Below are positions 12,801 to 26,100 of a DNA stretch of 64,000 bases, in pieces (positions within the stretch are counted from its first letter, which is position 1; each line of letters opens with the position of its first letter). Source of the stretch: Pelodera strongyloides (Eukaryota; Nematoda; Chromadorea; Rhabditida; Rhabditidae); contig JAANDG010000078.1 in the NCBI GenBank assembly GCA_036852015.1, forward strand, positions 186,001-250,000, given 5' to 3'. The position numbers were made by a program, and so were the translations under genes. Below the pieces are notes generated by a model. It had not been told where the DNA came from. It did no database searches and was given only the letters and a program-made list of their open reading frames with translations.

Positions 12801-14819
12801 AGAAATTTTGAGAGAATGGGTAAAAAATAAGTGTGATTTATGTGTTAGTATTTGAAACACCATCCCAAAATAGTAAGGATTTACAGTAAAACATATTAGG
12901 GATGGTTTTCGGATGTTTTCTAAGAAAAAAAGCGTCTTCCAGTTTTTGAAAGGCTACTGAGAAACAAAGAAATCGGTAATGAGGCGAATGGTGGAAAATG
13001 AGAAAAGAAATAAAAAAAAAGGGATTCAAAGGGGATCATTTGAGGCAGAACGATCGTTTCAACACACTGAATCACCACAGGAAATTGAAAAAAAAAAAAA
13101 AAATTCAAAAAGATATTGGTGTTGGATCTTTTGTTTCGGTAATACTGTACATTTTGTACTCACCGTCTATTGGGGAATATAAATATTATAATAAAATCTT
13201 ATTATATAAAGGAAAAGAGTTTGTCACGGGTTTGTTTTTATGTGCACAACGAAAATCTTCGAACGGCTGGTATGAATATAAAAAAGGTTCATATTTACCA
13301 AAGCAACATCAAACACTATTGTATTTTTTACATAAACAGGATCTGAGATAATAGAGTTTAGATATTTTAGTCTTTGTCAAAGAATCTGAACTACTAAAGA
13401 AATTCTAAAAGAAATTGTATGGACAAGGACAAGGACGCCTGATTGAAGTTTCCATCAAAAGTTGCATTAGGACAAAAGAAAAAGGAAAAGAAAAGACATG
13501 TTCTAATCCACTAATTGAAAGGAGCCTTAGACTCACAATCAGACTTGCACGCCATTATTTGGAGATAGTGCACATTTGTGCATTTTGATTAAAAAAACTA
13601 AAAAGAAGTTTTACACTTCTCTTTTCCTATAAATAATAAGAACAGAGAATAATAACCTTATGCCTAAAAAATTCAAGAAATACGCCGATAAATAAAAATT
13701 CCATATTGGCATATTGAACAGTGTTGAGGCACAGAACAGCGTAATTCAAGTCTAGTAAGCAGAAATGAACGCCTCAGTGGTTTAGACTATAGAAAATTGG
13801 ACGGATTGTGTGTACTCAATTATAGTAGTACTTTATGGAGAGAAGAAGTTTCGAACAAAAGCTTCAGAACTAACTTCTAACAAGATTCAATTAGAGTAGT
13901 CGAGCTATGAATGTTGTTCTAGTTCTAGACATGTACATTGAGACGAAGTATACAAAGAACACGGGAAACTATATATGCAAATTTAGAGGAATTGCCAAAA
14001 AATGTATGCCAAATTATACAAAAAATACAGATATGGACCTTTATTTAAAAGCCGTTCACAAGCAATTATTGTAAAGTTGTACATTTTCCCATTTAACTTG
14101 ATTGAAATGCCATTTTTTAATGGGGGAAAGCGTTACGTGTTATTTGCGGCTGTCACGTTACCTTCAATGCGGAGGATATTTTTATATTCTGTAAAACCAC
14201 ACGATGCTTCATAAAATGCTAGTATAGTGGAATGTGTATGGTAATTTGGAAGTTTCCCTCTCTGTAATTACCAATTGAAAATATCCAAAGTAGCAGCTCA
14301 ATACTATCTACCGTAGCGCTTTCACTTCTTTTACGCGCCAAGTTCTGGACCTGGACGTAAAATGTGCTTCCTAAACATTCGTTCTTATGTAGAAGCATCG
14401 ATCTTTCATAGGGTTCTGTTAGTAACTAGCTTATTACGCAGCTAACTATCAATTTTTGAAATACCAATTATTTCCACTCAGGTGCTCTCTCTGATTAGCC
14501 TCTCACACATGTAATTTTACTAATTAGCTCCGTCATACTAACAGTATTTATGCTCCAACAAATACTAAACCCTTCACTTTCTAAGAGAAGTTACTTCTTT
14601 GCCTATGAGGCCTATACCTATACCTTCATTTTACAATATATTCTAACTTGCACTTTGAAAAAACCTTGTTGATTCCTCCTTACCTTTCACGTAGTAATTT
14701 AATAGTGATTATTTAAGTAATGTAAATTTATGATTTATCACTTTATTTTTTCCTCATTGTACATATCAACATATCATAACATAATCAGACGAGCCGCAAA
14801 TATTTTTTAGAGATCGACA

Positions 14820-15031
14820 ATGGAGGAAATTACCGAAACTGAGGAACCATCACGAAGTTTCAAGCCGAAATCAACTGGAATAAGCACAAAGGTACGAAAA
14901 GAACTTATTTCTTACAAAGAGTAAGAAATCGACAAAACTATTGTCCCTCCTATGTATCAAATTCTTAAGGCCCGCTTTCTCACAGTCTGGGTATCTGCTT
15001 GCATTTGCATAATTGATCACAGTGTTAGAGA

Positions 15032-15068
<37 letters not shown>

Positions 15069-18000
15069 GAGAGACATAGAGAGTGAGTGGACAAATCAGA
15101 ATGCATATTCCTTAGCCGCCATCGAAATATGATACCATTGTTTATAACATAATCGCACCTCAAAGGAAACGAGCTTATATTATAGCAGCCGCTAAGATCG
15201 TTTGTTTCTCTGTAATTAGGATGGAGTAACAATTGACCTCTGCTATGCTCACAAATGCAAATGTGGTAGTGAAGAGTCAAAAACAGTTTAGTTAGAAAAG
15301 GCTTCAGAAAGTTTTGTTACCTCAAGATAACTAAAAACTAACGAAAGTTGCCAACGTCCCCAAATAAACAGAAAACATCAAAGAAGTATATCCTCAAAAC
15401 ATTTTTCTTCCTTTCACGTCTTACTTTTATCGTCGCCTATTGAAAATAAGTCCAAAATCGAAACCCCACGTTGTGTGCATGCTCGTCACTAAGGCAACCT
15501 ATGTTTAGAAGGCCACAAAACATACCCATTATAGATCCTTTTAGGTTTATTTATATTTTTATCTTTCTTTGTTTTAAATAAGAATACTATTCAAAATCAC
15601 CAAGTTCTCAATAAACTTATATATTTTTACCTTTTGCAGCCATCCAAAATGGGAAAATCAACAAAAACGAAAATTCTTGTGCTAGGACCAGTGAAGGTTT
15701 GTTAACTTTTTTTATAAATTTTGTTAGCAAAAGTGCTTTATTGTAAAAGTATTTCCTAGATTTTTCTGGAATTTCAAATCGTTAAATGAATAATGAGCAA
15801 GTAAATTTAGAGCGGAAAAACTACAATATCAAACTACTTGGCCGATTCTAGCGACACAAATTTCGGATACAGACCAACAAAAGGTAAACGTTTTTATTTT
15901 TTATTTTGAAATTTATCTCTAGCTTTTGTCCTTAGTACTACATTTATTTATTTTGTATTTTAATACTTTTGAGAAATAGCATGTAGAAAAGCGGTATGGC
16001 ACGTGATTCTGTCAATGAAAGAGATGGTGACCAACTACGTTTCAAAACCACGTGTTATTCCCTTTAAATACACTCATCTCTAGTAAGATCTAGTCAGTTG
16101 AGCATCTGCTAATGAGTAAGAATCGCAGTGTCTTATTACCCTCATTGCGGGCCGTGTTAGAAGGAGTTACGGGGTCAGAGAAGGGATGTTATTCTGCCAG
16201 ACATCATTAGCATACGGAAGTTAGAAGCTGTAGAGGGCAATCTAGGACACTTGCCAAATTGCGGTCTCTTTTTGCCGTCTTTGATGATAGAAGACAATCT
16301 GGTGGTAATATCATAGAATATGTAGTGCCTTCATATAATTATTGCAAAATAAAGAAAGCATGGGCAAGGAAATCGCAATTACTTTTTAATTGCCCCAAAG
16401 CTCGGTGCATGTCCATTTTCATTGTAACTACAACCAGAGTAGGCAATCCAAATTACACAATATAAAGAATTTTGAAACCGGAATATAACTTGTAGTAGTA
16501 AACGTAGATGAAACGAACCCTAAATTTGCAACAGAATTTCACCATGTAATTACTGCCCCCGACGAAGCCTTATTTATTGGTACACATATATTGGATGCGG
16601 TGCAATGGTGTGAAATTGGTTTCTGCCGCGAAATGGTGTAAGAGGTGTTCCGAGGATGGGCACTGGGTACCAATCTTGTATCTTATTGGTGTAACTGCCA
16701 CCTATGCAATAGGAAACGAACACTCTTGAGAGAGAGGGAGAGGGAGAGAGAGAGGGGGAGAGAGAGAGAGAGTAAGTAAGAAAGAGAGAAGAGCTTCTAA
16801 TCAACATGGACATACACCGAGACCGGGGCAATTAAGAAGTAATTGCGATTTTCCCGCCCTCGCCGGAGAACTGCCACTCATAATTTACATTACCGAGTCA
16901 GTTAAAGGGAATATGTAGGCCCTTTTTGAAGTTAAGCTATATTAATATAATGCGTGTTCCCCATTAAGGAAACAATAACAAAAGTTGTCTACAATTACCC
17001 ACTTGAAAGAAAATGAATTACAAAGTTCGCCTGTTCCATAGTAAACGCGTTAATCAGACCCGTGGCATAAATTTGGGTCTGATGGAGCAAATTTCAACTT
17101 ATATCGGCATTCAAGATGCAGGGCATGCAAATTCGTATTTACATATTCAGTTGCCTATTTAAATTAACGTCTGGTATGGTATGGAAACGCTAATTTCGCG
17201 TTTTTTGCTCATTTTGAGTGCCTACATATTCCCTTTAATGGTGACCACAGTAAACAAACGAAATTGAGACAATGAGAAGAAAAACTTTGAAAAAGTATAT
17301 GCAAATCGGTTTGTCCTCTAATCAGCATGCTATAAAAATGAACCCGGGTGTATTGTCAGGAAACAACGATTAAAATCATTTATGAGGTTTGCAAGTATGC
17401 CAAAAAATCAGTTTTTCTGTCAATACTACCGTATTTTAATACGAAACCTGCATATATAACATGGAAAATTAAAAAAAAAACTCGTGTAGTTCCAAATTAC
17501 GGTAAATTTTCGGCATCTACTTGCAAACCACATTATCGAGCGCGTTCGCCGATAAAGAATAAGTTGATGAAGTTGAAAAAAGTTTTGTTTTCAGGCGTTC
17601 GAATAGTGGAATTCGAAAGTAATGATCTGGAATTGGGAGGCGAGAAAATAGGTTGGTTTTGAAATGAATATATTATAGAAATAGAACAGAAGCTCCTAGA
17701 AATATTTTACTGGGTACATGAACAGTTGACCTTCACCAAGTCCTCTATGAACCTCTGAAGTCGATATTACTCTTGATAATATGTATATAGTGAATAGCGG
17801 GAGCTAAACGAAAGTTCCTTATGGAATAAATACTAGTTTTGGTAAACCGGAGAAACGATTTCGATGGGTATTTAAATGCAACCATTTATTCTAAGAGTGC
17901 AAAAAAAACGCTTTGAAAGGTGTCTTATGTCATTTTTCAAAAAGGTAGCTTCTATAATATACAACGAGGCAAAGGCCGCAAAGGCTGTGGAGCATAGTCG

Positions 18001-20822
18001 CATAGTTTCGTCACGGTTACACTTAACATTCTAATTAGGCAAAGTTCCGTTCAGATGCCGATGTAGAACTGTGGGACTGTTCCGGAGATGACAAATACCG
18101 TCATTGTTGGCCGGCAATTAGAGATAAGGCCCGCGGAGCCATTCTAGTGGCCAATCCCGATAACTCCGCTGGAACGGATTTGCTTGTTTGGTACCGTAAT
18201 TTACAGATAATTATTTCAGATAATGATTCTAGAAATAATACGTATTAGGTGTGATCTCTGAGACTCTGAGATTCTAAGAAATGCGATAGAGCAAGAAGAA
18301 TGGGCAATTACTGTAAACAAAAATTGACAGAAAACTGTGAGTGAGAGCAATGGGTTAGGATAGAAAGTGAGGTAAAAGGGTTTCTTGGCTATTCAAAGGA
18401 AAGATAATTCTTAGGTTACTTTACTTTGCCATATCTGAAACCCCTTTATTCTAGCAAAAGATAAGGGAGTAGGTTTCCACTCCCCGAGGGACTTATAACC
18501 CAATCCGGTTATGAGCAGCTGAGAATTTTAAAGTTTTAGATAATCTCGAAATTTTCGATAAAATATTAAAGCAGTATTGTACCAGGATTGTAAAATATTA
18601 AAGCAGTATTGTAAGCTGGGTACCAACAATTTGCATTGGATATATTAGGATATGCGTATCATATGCAAATTTCCCAAAGTAGGTACAATACTGCTTTAAA
18701 TCTTTAAAGCATGCATATGCGGCAATATAAGTTCCCTACAAAAAACATACTTATTCCGAGGACAAAAGGGAAGAAAAATGCAAGAAAACTTGTTCACAAA
18801 ATTATTTTGGATGGCATTATGCTCCTAGCTACTATCGTGTTATTTTATAGGTCAAACATTTAAGATTGGGATCTTAGGCTGTCAATCGGGCGGGTCATTC
18901 GTTTAAAATGCGGCGCGGACTTTTTTTACTTCTTTTCTTTTTAATTCAATAGGCAATGGGCGGTTTGACTCGTACGTTACATGAGATATTTGAATGAAGA
19001 GTTATGTTATGGATATTTACCGCTATCTTACTCACGGTCACGCTGAATTAGACTTGGCTCGGGGTAATTCTTAAATAGTGTAGTATATTGTATACCATTT
19101 TTGAAATTCGAGTCATCTTCTTGAAAAAAGCTTACTAATTGTTTATGGGGTTTCAAAGTCTCCCAAAATTTCGGGTGATTCTGTCAATACTACCGTATTT
19201 CTGCACGAAACTTAAAATAAAATAAAAAAATATATTTTCGTGTAGTTTCAAAATACCGTAAACTTTCACCATACTTGGAAACCCCATTATCAGAATATAT
19301 AAAATTAGAAAAAAAACGTATTTGGAAGCGTTTATCTTTTAGTAAGTTGAAAAAAGAACACCAATAAAAAGAGTGCGGATTGATACAACGTAGAAAGGAT
19401 GAAAATGGGAGCAAACTGTAATTCATATACAGTCAACTGAGTCAACCTTATAGTCTTTCTAAAGGTAAAGCAATATTGATTATCTTGGCATCATTAAGCC
19501 CTCTGATGAGATGAGGGCAAACCTCAATATATGGGGGTGTGAATGCGTCTCGATACCTCAAGTATGTACTTTCTCTCCGTCTCTGTCTCTCTCTATGTCT
19601 CTCTCTCTCTCTCTCTCTGTCTCTGTCTCTCTCTCCCTCTATCTCCCCCTCATAACAGTGAAGTGTTAGGTGCGGCTCACAGTTGGGTCGGTTCACACAT
19701 AGACAATGAGTATTATGAGGAGACGTTCCAAGTCTAATGGCCAGCTTCTTCCCAAGTATTGGGAAAAAATGGTGTTTGTGATAAAATATGAAGCCTAATA
19801 GTAAACCTGTGAAAACAGCCAACACTGTTTTTTAAATATTAAATATTTATTAACACATAAAATGTGTGCATCAATATGATGAAAGGTTGACAAGCATCAA
19901 TTGTTAAAGGATAATCATAGAGTTTACCTTATTTCAGCAAAAATGATGCAGCAGGATAGCATGACCAGCTTAGTTTCCCTCTGGTGAAACTGCTCACAAA
20001 GTAAGCTAGTAACTAGTATAAAGAACCTATGGTGAACCAATAAAGCATGCTACATATAACATATACTCGACAGCTAACTAAAAGCTCGGGCAGAGTATTT
20101 GTGTGATGGTTACTCTTGAATTCCTGCCACATTCCCGGATGCACCCTACTTTAATGCTATAAATTTTGAATGCTCGCGCGAAATATCGCGTGTGCTTTTA
20201 GTGAATAGTGAACACGCAAAGTATAGTAGTGTTCCAAAGTCGTGTAGCAGGATGAGATATGTCGGATATACTATTACAGAAAGCTTTATCACTTGTGTGG
20301 GATTATCATTGCTGTATTTATTTGTTAGGCTAGTTTATAAGTTTACATCGTTATATTATTACAGCATATCCCAAGGTCTTACATTTATTGAATATGTATG
20401 ACAGAAGGTAGATCAGAATTATTCCTGACCAGACGGCTATCGCCGCCTGAGGCTGCAAAGGCTTTTCAATGCTGCACAGGCATTGAAAAGTGTGCATACT
20501 TATGAAACGTCTGAAACGTATTGTCAGTAATTAATTTAACGAAACTAATTTCATTTATTTTGGTTTGCGAAATGTTTACTGCTTATACCAAATAAACGTA
20601 GTATGGATTTCGTTGCGGATTCGGTGACAAACATCTAAACTCTTCTCCTTTATGTAATAAGATAGTTGCCCCATTTACTAGAAGATATATATATATATAT
20701 ATATGAGTAACAAATTGGTTGGTAAGAGAAGAAAACGTGACATAACACTTATTAAGCACATCAAAATGGAAAGCGCAGGTTTCGTGAACAAAACAACTAA
20801 ACCCCGTATTCCATTTAGGTAT

Positions 20823-20872
<50 letters not shown>

Positions 20873-21322
20873 GGGGGGGGGGGGTGAAGAGTTCGTAGTG
20901 AAAGCAGACATGCGACCTGACAATGTACTAGTTGTGCTGAATGAGGTCAGTTGTAATTAAAACTTTGTTGAATAAATTGCTCAGCTTTATCTTTATCACT
21001 CCCCGTAACCACTCATATGCTTTTGGTTCCAATAACGCTTGTACTAGTATTCAATACTGGGTAGTGCCTACTTCAACGCAATAATAAATCTACTATAGTC
21101 TAATTGCCAATGAAATTTTATAGTTGGACTAATAATAATTATCTTTAGACGGGCGACAAGCGTACCAATGACGCAGCAATTAGCGACTTCCGCCTTCCGA
21201 CTAGAATGCAAGGAATTCAATGTATTGCGAGTAGTATTCAACATGACGGAGAACAACTTCGACTAGAGTTCAATCAATTTCTATGCAATGTTATATCAAC
21301 ATTGCATGATAAGGAGGAATAA
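14820..21322 (+). CDS. ifta-2: IFT22/RABL5-like intraflagellar transport small GTPase
   Basis: Rab-like GTPase of the intraflagellar transport (IFT-B) machinery, expected in ciliated sensory neurons. Exons: 14820-14891, 15640-15696, 15811-15883, 17595-17651, 18039-18195, 20890-20945, 21149-21322, about 215 residues. Family marks: P-loop GPVKSGKT split across exons 2 and 3, RPTKGVRIVEFE, the switch-II-like ELWDCSGDDKYRHCWPA, then AILVANPD and a C-terminal helix ending DKEE. An acceptor ATTTTTTAG lies nine bases before the ATG, as for spliced-leader addition. All junctions agree in phase except exon 4 to exon 5, where the only donor seen leaves phase 1 and the only acceptor enters in phase 0. 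A microexon, a sequence error or a real frameshift could explain this. Exon 6 starts directly after a 62-base G-rich tract. The C. elegans orthologue name is ifta-2; the assignment rests on similarity to RABL5. Confidence 0.85.
15027..15069. repeat. GA microsatellite
   Basis: AGAG dinucleotide array in the first IFT22 intron. Similar short GA or CT runs occur at 16727-16790, 19567-19650 and 35764-35786. Open frames through them are repeat artefacts. Confidence 0.85.
16902..17238. repeat. TTAA-ended MITE, family C
   Basis: About 337 bases in IFT22 intron 3. Termini are TTAAAGGGAATATGTAGG and the exact reverse complement CCTACATATTCCCTTTAA. No open frame of note. It shares the TTAAAG start with families A, D and E in this window. 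Confidence 0.8.
18566..18699. repeat. TTAA-ended MITE, family D, with duplicated left end
   Basis: The left terminus TTAAAGCAGTATTGTA occurs twice, at 18566 and 18598. The right terminus is TACAATACTGCTTTAA. The repeated left end suggests a nested insertion or slippage. Lies in IFT22 intron 5. Confidence 0.75.
19146..19286. repeat. MITE, family B, second copy
   Basis: Starts TGGGGTTTCAAAG, ends CTTGGAAACCCCA, and contains CTGTCAATACTACCGTATTT. Lies in IFT22 intron 5. Confidence 0.8.
20823..20884 (+). repeat. Poly-G tract abutting a splice acceptor
   Basis: Forty-nine consecutive G, one T at 20872, then twelve G. Five bases later the acceptor GAAG precedes IFT22 exon 6 at 20890. It takes the place of the usual pyrimidine stretch. 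Long G tracts can form G-quadruplexes and in C. elegans need the DOG-1 helicase for stability (established knowledge). The length may be affected by assembly. Confidence 0.9.
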
Positions 21323-21986
21323 ATAAGTTTGCGAGCTATTGTAATCAATATTTCAAGATTTTCAGGTGCACGATTATGGCCAGTAATGGGTTCTGATAAA
21401 AAAAATAAGATTTTCAAACAGTATGAAGTAAAAGTGTAAATGAAAAACTGATGGATTACACACATACACACCTTTGTCTCGATGATAAAATGGTCAAAGA
21501 ATTATTAAAAAAAAACAGTTTTGTGGCAGTTTTATGTAAAGAGTATAGCTGTAAAAGATCACAGACATGGCAAAAATGGTCTCAGATTCGCGCTCAAATT
21601 AGCACTGTTGTGATGGCATTTGAATGGACGAATGTCTTTCTTTTTTCACTGACATTTTCTGTAAAAAAACAAACGACAATCTGTATCGGCGCAAATCATT
21701 TAGGCTAAAATTGGGGGTTTTGGAAAAGTGGCACGTTAATATTGTTTTTAATACTTGTATTATGGGACTAAGATTATATCAAGTGCAAATCAGTTAAAGT
21801 CGTGAAAAATTAAACAAAGAACCATTTTCTTTAGAATAACTATGCATTTCAAGTTTCTAATCAAATCTATGGACAGCTCCATCAAAGTGAACCTATATTT
21901 ACGATATGTTCATAATAAACATGACGCATTTTTATTACAAAATACAAACCAAATTTCACAAAACTTCCGCAATACTTTACGTCGTT

Positions 21987-22171
21987 TTAAAGCCAAATAG
22001 CGGCCGGTTTTTGAAAAGCATCGTTAACAACTGCATAGTTATGTATTTATGCTACTAAGTGGGGGTCTGATTTGGGTCCATTTTTATGCTAAATTATGCT
22101 CATTTGCATATGATGAATAAAAATGAGCATGCCCACGATGCTTTCAAAAACCGGCCGGTATTTCGCTTTAA
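21987..22171. repeat. TTAA-ended MITE, family A, copy 3
   Basis: Left end TTAAAGCCAAATAGCGGCCGG, right end CCGGCCGGTATTTCGCTTTAA. Lies between the 3' ends of IFT22 and cha-1. Confidence 0.85.
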
Positions 22172-22530
22172 CGTTAACGGGCTCCCGGGAAGAGAATAAT
22201 AAATTGAGGTTTGATTATAGCAGAACGGTGTGAGTAGACCACTTTTTCGTCAATGTTTCTCGATCTCCGAGATCTTCGCACATATATTCCTTCTTCGATT
22301 AACAGTGCGATACAGTCGGCACTCTGCCACTAAATCATATTCATATGCAAATGAGCGACGATTGGCAATCAACGCACGCGCACCATCTTGATAAGCGCAC
22401 CAATACATCAACATCCTTTCACAAACCTTATTTAATATATTTTTTTTTATATCGGTAATAACATCAACTGGTACGGGTAAGGAATACTAATTTTGGATAA
22501 TTTCTTAAAAATAAAGCAATGTAAGTCACT

Positions 22531-22701
22531 TTGAAGCGAAATGCTAGCCCCTTTGGAAAATTTGCATATGATAAGCAAATCCTATGTATCCTATGCTAAT
22601 TTTGTACGATCGTCCACGGCAATCGTACAAAATTAGCATAGGATACATATGATTTGCTTATCATATGCAAATTTTCCAAAGAGGCTAGCATTTCGCTTTA
22701 A
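22531..22701. repeat. Near-perfect palindromic foldback element (family E)
   Basis: Two arms of about 80 bases are almost exact reverse complements around a loop at CGTCCACGGCA (about 22612). The ends are TTGAAGCGAAATGCTAGCC and GGCTAGCATTTCGCTTTAA, so the outer bases match family A MITEs while the interior differs. Strong cruciform or hairpin potential. Confidence 0.88.
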
Positions 22702-23176
22702 ACTCAATGTATTTTGTACGATTCGCATTGAACCGTAAAATTTCAAACGCACTTTATACTTTATCTTTATTCTATAAATAGTCAGCATTTTTGTCAGCAA
22801 CAACGAAACAAACCAGTAACGAAACATTTATTGCATCTTCTAATACTAATCGTAAACTATTACAAACTACAACGTACAAAGTACATAATTTGAGATCTCT
22901 TCAATTTGGCACACATACTATTCACAAACACAGGAAAACACGGAACACATACTAGTTATAAGTTATTTGCTTTTCTGAGCTTGTAATGGCAAGAATCACA
23001 CCGGAAATGCAAACCACACTTCAATATCAGCTATCATACATGCGAATGTATGGGTGTCTCATGAAATTGTAAACTCTGAGAAATTGTTCTCTATGTATAC
23101 GAGTAAAATGGTACAATTAGCGAATTAGCAAATTGGCATCGTGAAATAACTATTTGGTTCTTTCAGTTTATCGATT

Positions 23177-26100
23177 TCAATTAAGTAGTAGTGTCTTCAT
23201 ATCTTGTAACGACTCCCTAATGCACTCCTTGAATTTCGACAGATTTGTTCGAGTGTTGCTCCTGCAAAAATAATATGTGTTGCGGTAAACTGGACTATTT
23301 CTGAAAACGAATGTTCACTTCGGTTCTGAGAGTTATCTAACAAGGACAAAACTTTTCTTGTTCTTGTTAAAAAAAAACACGTTGGCTGTAAACTACACCA
23401 TTTCTCGAGTCCAATCACAGAAACAGAATGCTCATAACGGATCTCAGGGCCAATCTATTACTTATTAAGTTGTTATGTGGTCAAGTCTCAAGGAAAAACT
23501 AATCTTTAATATGTAGTACTTACTTGAATGCACTTGGCGCAACTATTAAATGAGTTGGTTGTATATTATACGAGCAACCATAACCGTCCCTGACCACTGC
23601 GCCGTAGCATAAATAACTGTCGTATTTTGGAAGCCATGCAGACGTGGTCACCTGAAAATAATAGTTAAGATGAAAACTTATTGACGAACAAGTTGACAAT
23701 GCATGTTTTTATATCATTTCATTTCACATCTGCCGACAAGCACACAGATCATGTTGATAGAATAACAATGTATCGACAATGCCATATTTTTCACAAACCA
23801 TTCATAGATTACCTGACTTGTCGAGAGCGGAAACCTCATAAGTTCGGAATAAAGTGGATCTTCGAAGAAAGCGATTTTCTTTCCAGTCTGTTTTTCTTGT
23901 TCTTGTGCGAGCACTTGCAGAGAACACAGATGGTTGTCAATACCGTAACCGGTAATGTTCTGAAAAGACCAGTTATGCAAATTTGTGGACAGCTTCTCCA
24001 TTACCTTGGTTTTATCATTTGTGTGTGCGTCTGTTTGTTCGCTTGCACTTCCCGTATTTCCCGTATCACTTGCACGTATTTCCCGGCGATTGTTTTTGTA
24101 AGGGGTAAAGAGGTGTATACACAGCATTATACAACAAACAGTAAATTGGTAATTATTGAGGGCACTATACTGTGCTACTAATTTCAAAATTTAAAAAGCA
24201 AAAGCACACACCTGCATTGTGATTTGTGCTTGTTTTTCAGCAGCCAAACGGAGTAGTTGAACGCGCCGAGCCTGTAAATATAGCAAATCTATACGGCCGG
24301 ATATTTTCAAAGACTAATGATATTTTCCCCTTGGATTTGACTAGTTATAATTTTGCCTTGGAAAACGTTCATCTCCCAAATTGGTACTATCTAGAAACCG
24401 CACCTTATTCATATGTTTATTGTGCATGGCCGTGACCCACTCCAAAGCTTCTTGTGTATTTGCCCGAATATTATCCACCCGGCCGGAACCGAACCTCCGA
24501 TGTGTGGCTGATTCGTAAGTGGAAACGAGGTGGCCGTGTGCCCTGAAGCATGCATATATGAATTTTGAAGAGATACAATCTTCAAATTTGTGATTTTGCT
24601 TAAAAGTGATGGTATCGGTTACCAGCCATCGAAATATTCTGGTTAATTTTAAAACTGCATAGATAGTGAGAGATCCAGCACGTTATACAGAAAGTAAATT
24701 ACCATGAATTATAAAGATATAAACCCACTTGAAATGTGCTAATTGCAGTGCCAATTGCATGAATCCATCAGGTGAAATTGCGCATTTTTTGATAAAATCT
24801 TTGCCGAATTCCTCGAATACCAGCACATCGAGTTGCAATTCGTCCGCGAGTCTGAAACAATTGTTTAATCGTGATAAATTACGATAATTACAGACTATTT
24901 ATTTATTTATGCAACTGAGAAATGTAAGCGAGCCGGTATTGAGAAAAAAAAAACCAAATGTTAAGAGTCAGGGTCACGAAAAATTCCAATACCGCCCATA
25001 TGTGCTTCGTGTTTTAATTTTTCTGATTGTTTTTGAGAGCGTAGACCTCGCGAGCAAACTTTTCGAAATTTTCACATATTCAATTTTTCGTTAGCCAAAT
25101 GCTTCACAAGAAAACGCACTCGTCAAATTCTTCAATTTGCTTGTCCATCAAACTTCGAGCTTCATTACTGACCACCCAGGAAAGAGATTTTGGAGCTACT
25201 TGTCGGTCGTTTGGAGATATATGGAAATAAATTCTTAAATTATTTAACGAATTACTTCTCTTTATTTAACGATTCAACGACATCATTCATGTAATACATT
25301 TTAGCGCCCGCTAGTTACTCCTTGAATCAATAAACGTAGTATTCTATAATTACTACTGAGTGGAATACGTTTCAAAGCTAATAGCAACCTGAAAACTGCG
25401 GGTTTCTAGAAGTCAGCTCATTGTAATTATTCACTTGTCTTACAGTAAAATTCTGATGCTTTTTAACTTGAAAAGAGATTCTGTTAATAAAAACGAACCA
25501 ATTTCTTTCCCATGTGTTCTTGGGCAAATTTGATTGCATGCTCGGCCATGTTAATGATCACAATCCCTTCAGCTGTCGAATGTTCTATACATATTCCGTT
25601 CATTCCGCAAGATGAGACAACCAACTGAAAGTACAACGCTCGCTTATTCCCAATGAACTTTCAACTTTCAACCGTGACCACTTTGAAACCACAAGAAAAC
25701 ATGGACCGGCCCTACTGGTCCAAGCTTTTGGGTCCTTAGTCCCTATTGGTCCAAGCTTTTGGGCCCTTTGTCCCTACTGGTCCAAGCTCTTGGGCCCTTT
25801 TTCTTTCGCTCAACAATTCTGCCCCCGAGTGATCTGTATGTTATGTGTTATTCCACGACTTCCGATTGGTTCTTGTTCCTTATAAAAGGGTTACAGCCAA
25901 TAACTAATTGAACTCCCTCACCTGTATAGTCGCATCGCACCAACGATTTAATCCATGATCCTTTGAGCCAAATCCGGTTAGCAAATGGATTCCCCGCTTC
26001 GACAAACCTTCTTCCTTCAATGCGTTTATATGAAGCAAATAATGAAGCCCATTTGATAATATTAGTTATTCTCGTATACTACTGTAAATCTACTATCAGC

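Larger units (their letters stand above)
6825..14808. other. Intergenic region between divergent plexin and IFT22 genes
   Basis: Eight kilobases without a gene I can support. It must hold the promoters of plexin (minus) and IFT22 (plus). Contents seen: MITE copies at 8819-9001 and 9743-9890, a direct repeat of TAATGAGGTGGGCGGAG at about 11345 and 11411, and an ATAA run at about 10796-10816. Open frames at 12376-12799 and 12979-13351 are low complexity or lack any family signature and splice context. Confidence 0.6.
21323..23176. other. Convergent intergenic region, IFT22 to cha-1
   Basis: No gene recognised. It contains a family A MITE (21987-22171) and a palindromic element (22531-22701). 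A segment near 21895 resembles one near 5905: both read AACCTA, ATTTACGATA, then GCATTTTTATTACAA. Confidence 0.6.

Noticed and set aside
12376..13351. Cluster of overlapping 60-117 codon frames
   Set aside because: Rich in phenylalanine or lysine, on both strands, with no conserved motif or splice context.
20678..20960. Polyglycine and polyproline frames
   Set aside because: Translation of the G tract; only the short IFT22 exon beginning at 20890 is accepted.
23681..24187. 166- and 157-codon frames over the cha-1 3' exons
   Set aside because: The minus frame contains one true exon (23813-23959) but reads into introns on both sides; the plus frame is antisense.
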